64,000 nucleotides of DNA from BOG-908 sp963692875 (GTDB taxonomy: Bacteria > Pseudomonadota > Alphaproteobacteria > Acetobacterales > Acetobacteraceae), in the NCBI GenBank assembly GCA_965198755.1, contig OZ240673.1, positions 62,001 to 126,000 on the forward strand, written 5' to 3'. Made by a program: the position numbers and the translations under genes. Of this stretch, positions 62,252-64,000 are shown piece after piece. The number at the start of each line of letters is the position of its first letter. Within the stretch, counting starts at the first letter, position 1. A model generated the notes under the pieces. It saw only the letters and a list, made by a program, of their open reading frames with translations, ran no database searches and was not told the origin of the DNA.

Positions 62252-62662
62252 ATGCCAAGGCGTGTACTCACCGGGCGCGTGACGAGCGACAAGATGGACA
62301 AGACGGTCACCGTCCTCGTCGATCGCCGCATCATGCACCCGCTCTACAAGAAGTTCATTCGCCGTTCGAAGAAGTACGCGGCGCATGACGAGGTCAACAC
62401 CTGCAAGACGGGCGACACCGTGCGCATCGTCGAGTGCCCCCCGATCTCCAAGCGCAAGACCTGGACTGTGGTCGAGCGCAACGGCGCCGTGCTTGAATCG
62501 GCACCGGCAGACGCGCTCGCCGCGATGACAGCGCGCGCCCACGGCAACGTCGGTGCACCACGGACAAGTGCCGGCGCTACGAGCGATGGCGAGACACACG
62601 CGAGCGAGGCGCACGCCCCGACCGGTGCCGTGCCCGACGCCTCCGCCAACGCGACCGCATAG
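62252..62662 (+). CDS. rpsQ: 30S ribosomal protein S17 with long C-terminal extension
   Basis: 136 residues. Residues 1-80 are normal S17 (MPRRVLTGRVTSDKMDKTVTV, HDEVNTCKTGDTVRIVECPPISKRKTW). The remaining 55 or so are a low-complexity tail rich in Ala, Thr, Ser, Gly and Glu (ARAHGNVGAPRTSAGATSDG...). The usual length is near 80-90. The frame runs cleanly to a stop just before rplN, so the tail is probably translated. Confidence 0.96.
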   Translation: MPRRVLTGRVTSDKMDKTVTVLVDRRIMHPLYKKFIRRSKKYAAHDEVNTCKTGDTVRIVECPPISKRKTWTVVERNGAVLESAPADALAAMTARAHGNVGAPRTSAGATSDGETHASEAHAPTGAVPDASANATA

Positions 62663-62674
62663 GAGCGCCGAGCG

Positions 62675-63043
62675 ATGATCCACGCAGAATCCAACCTGGA
62701 AGTCGCCGACAACTCGGGCGCGCGCCGGGTGCAGTGCATCAAGGTGATCGGCGGCAGCAAGCGCAAATTCGCCTCCGTCGGCGACGTCATCGTGGTCTCC
62801 GTCAAGGAAGCCATTCCGCGCGGCAAGGTGAAGAAGGGCGACGTGCATCAGGCGGTGATCGTGCGCACCAGCTTCCCGGTGCGCCGTGCGGACGGCAGCG
62901 CCATCCGCTTCGACACCAACGCCGCCGTGCTGATCAACAAGCAGCAGGAGCCGATCGGCACCCGCATCTTCGGGCCCGTCGTGCGCGAGCTGCGTGCGAA
63001 GAAGTTCATGAAGATCATCTCGCTCGCGCCTGAGGTGCTGTGA
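62675..63043 (+). CDS. rplN: 50S ribosomal protein L14
   Basis: 122 residues: MIHAESNLEVADNSGARRVQCIKVIGG, KGDVHQAVIVRTSFPVRRADGS, EPIGTRIFGPVVRELR. First gene of the spc part. TGATG overlap with rplX. Confidence 0.98.
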   Translation: MIHAESNLEVADNSGARRVQCIKVIGGSKRKFASVGDVIVVSVKEAIPRGKVKKGDVHQAVIVRTSFPVRRADGSAIRFDTNAAVLINKQQEPIGTRIFGPVVRELRAKKFMKIISLAPEVL

Positions 63044-63363
63044 TGGCAGCGCGCATTCGCAAGGGTGACCGCGTCGAGGTCATCACCGGCACGGACCGCG
63101 GCAAGCGCGGCGAAGTGCTCGTGGTTATGCCGAAGGAAAACCGTGCCGTGGTGCAGGGTGTCAACATCGCCAAGCGCCATACCAAGGCGTCCGGTATGGG
63201 CCAGCCCGGCGGCATCATCGAGAAAGAGGCGACCATCCACCTCTCCAACATCATGCTGATCGATCCTGCGACGGACAAGCCGACCCGCATCGGCTTCCGT
63301 GTGCTCGACAACGGCACCAAGGCCCGCGTCGCACGTGCGACCGGCAACCTGATCGAAGGCTGA
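63043..63363 (+). CDS. rplX: 50S ribosomal protein L24
   Basis: 106 residues from ATG 63043: KGDRVEVITGTDRGKRGEVLVV (KOW motif), GVNIAKRHTKASGMGQPGGIIEKEATIHLSNIMLIDP. Confidence 0.98.
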   Translation: MAARIRKGDRVEVITGTDRGKRGEVLVVMPKENRAVVQGVNIAKRHTKASGMGQPGGIIEKEATIHLSNIMLIDPATDKPTRIGFRVLDNGTKARVARATGNLIEG

Positions 63364-63368
63364 ATCCC

Positions 63369-63959
63369 ATGAGCGAGACAGCAGAACCAACCGCCCGCGC
63401 CAAGCCTCGCCTGCAGGCGCGCTACGCCGAGCACGTGCGTCCCACCATGCAGAAGGAGTTCAACTACAAGAACCCGATGCAGGTGCCGCGGCTGGAGAAG
63501 ATCGTCATCAACATGGGCGTCGGCGAGGCCGCCGGCGACCAGAAGAAGCTAGACGCCGCCGTCGCCGACCTCACGCTCATCGCCGGCCAGCGTCCGGTGA
63601 AAACGATCGCGAAAAAAGCCATCGCCGGCTTCAAGATCCGTGAGGGCCTGCCGATCGGCACCAAGGTCACGCTGCGCCGCGCCCGGATGTATGAGTTCCT
63701 CGATCGCCTGGTCACCATCGCCCTGCCGCGCGTGCGCGACTTCCGCGGCATCTCCGGCAAGGGTTTCGACGGCCGCGGCAATTTCGCCATGGGCCTGAAG
63801 GAACAGATCATCTTCCCGGAGATCGCCTACGACAAGGTCGACGCGGTCCGTGGCATGGACATCGTCATCGTCACCACCGCCAAGACCGACGCCGAAGCCA
63901 AGGCGCTGCTCAAGGCGTTCGACTTGCCGTTCGTCACCGCCGCTGTGGCAGCAAGCTGA
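63369..63959 (+). CDS. rplE: 50S ribosomal protein L5
   Basis: 196 residues; a 12-residue extension (MSETAEPTARAK) precedes the usual PRLQARYAEHVRPTMQKEFNYKN. Core motifs KIVINMGVGEA, AGQRPVKTIAKKAIAGFKIREGLPIG and RDFRGISGKGFDGRGNFAMGLKEQIIFPEI. rpsN would be expected next, beyond the window. Confidence 0.98.
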   Translation: MSETAEPTARAKPRLQARYAEHVRPTMQKEFNYKNPMQVPRLEKIVINMGVGEAAGDQKKLDAAVADLTLIAGQRPVKTIAKKAIAGFKIREGLPIGTKVTLRRARMYEFLDRLVTIALPRVRDFRGISGKGFDGRGNFAMGLKEQIIFPEIAYDKVDAVRGMDIVIVTTAKTDAEAKALLKAFDLPFVTAAVAAS

Positions 63960-64000
63960 GTTGAGACACGAGCCCCACCCGACGCAACCGAGTTTAGGAA

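Overview
The window is high-GC alphaproteobacterial DNA. The ribosomal-protein block at the right end, the gene families and the style of the dispersed repeats fit an Acetobacteraceae-like (Rhodospirillales) chromosome; this is inference from sequence, not a database match. Apart from that block it is mostly accessory DNA with many remnants.

1-11449 is the right-hand part of an integrated element. It ends at a 3' fragment of a tRNA-Gly(GCC) gene, next to a tyrosine recombinase. It carries plasmid-type ParB and ArdC genes, each behind a matching two-hairpin RNA leader, and a defence block. The block is a CBASS operon on the minus strand: CD-NTase, stand-alone E2-like protein, HNH-SAVED nuclease effector, and a fourth gene with a PD-(D/E)XK-like core. 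Divergent from it is an XRE repressor/ImmA-type protease pair, the CapH/CapP arrangement. An AbiE toxin-antitoxin pair follows, with two inverted-repeat operators.

11450-31250 is a chromosomal patchwork: SDR dehydrogenase, a CTAG-flanked MITE, a dead helicase-nuclease gene, APC permease, M61 peptidase, ABC exporter, a GloVer-repeat secreted protein with a divergent CadC-like regulator, a surface protein flanked by two related DUF3489-like loci, and a glutathione transferase/HxlR divergent pair. A roughly 135-bp multi-hairpin repeat recurs seven times across the window.

31250-41040 is dominated by mobile DNA and decay: a complete IS66 element with its 8-bp target duplication, SRAP and IS21 remnants, a PQQ-type beta-propeller protein, and an IS630 element that landed inside a duplicated segment.

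41079-51037 is a catabolic cluster: PrpF-family isomerase, DUF1302 outer-membrane protein, TauD-type dioxygenase, LysR, then an operon of ICL/PEP-mutase-family lyase, LeuC-like and LeuD-like dehydratase subunits and a GntR regulator. The isomerase + hydratase + lyase set matches the methylitaconate to dimethylmaleate to dimethylmalate to propionate + pyruvate route known from nicotinate fermentation. A roughly 560-bp direct repeat brackets the TauD-LysR part.

51204-54365 is a PadR-led operon of membrane proteins. 55152-64000 is the fused str/S10/spc ribosomal cluster (rpsL, rpsG, tuf, rpsJ through rplE), without fusA, with a dispersed repeat between tuf and rpsJ and a tail-extended rpsQ.
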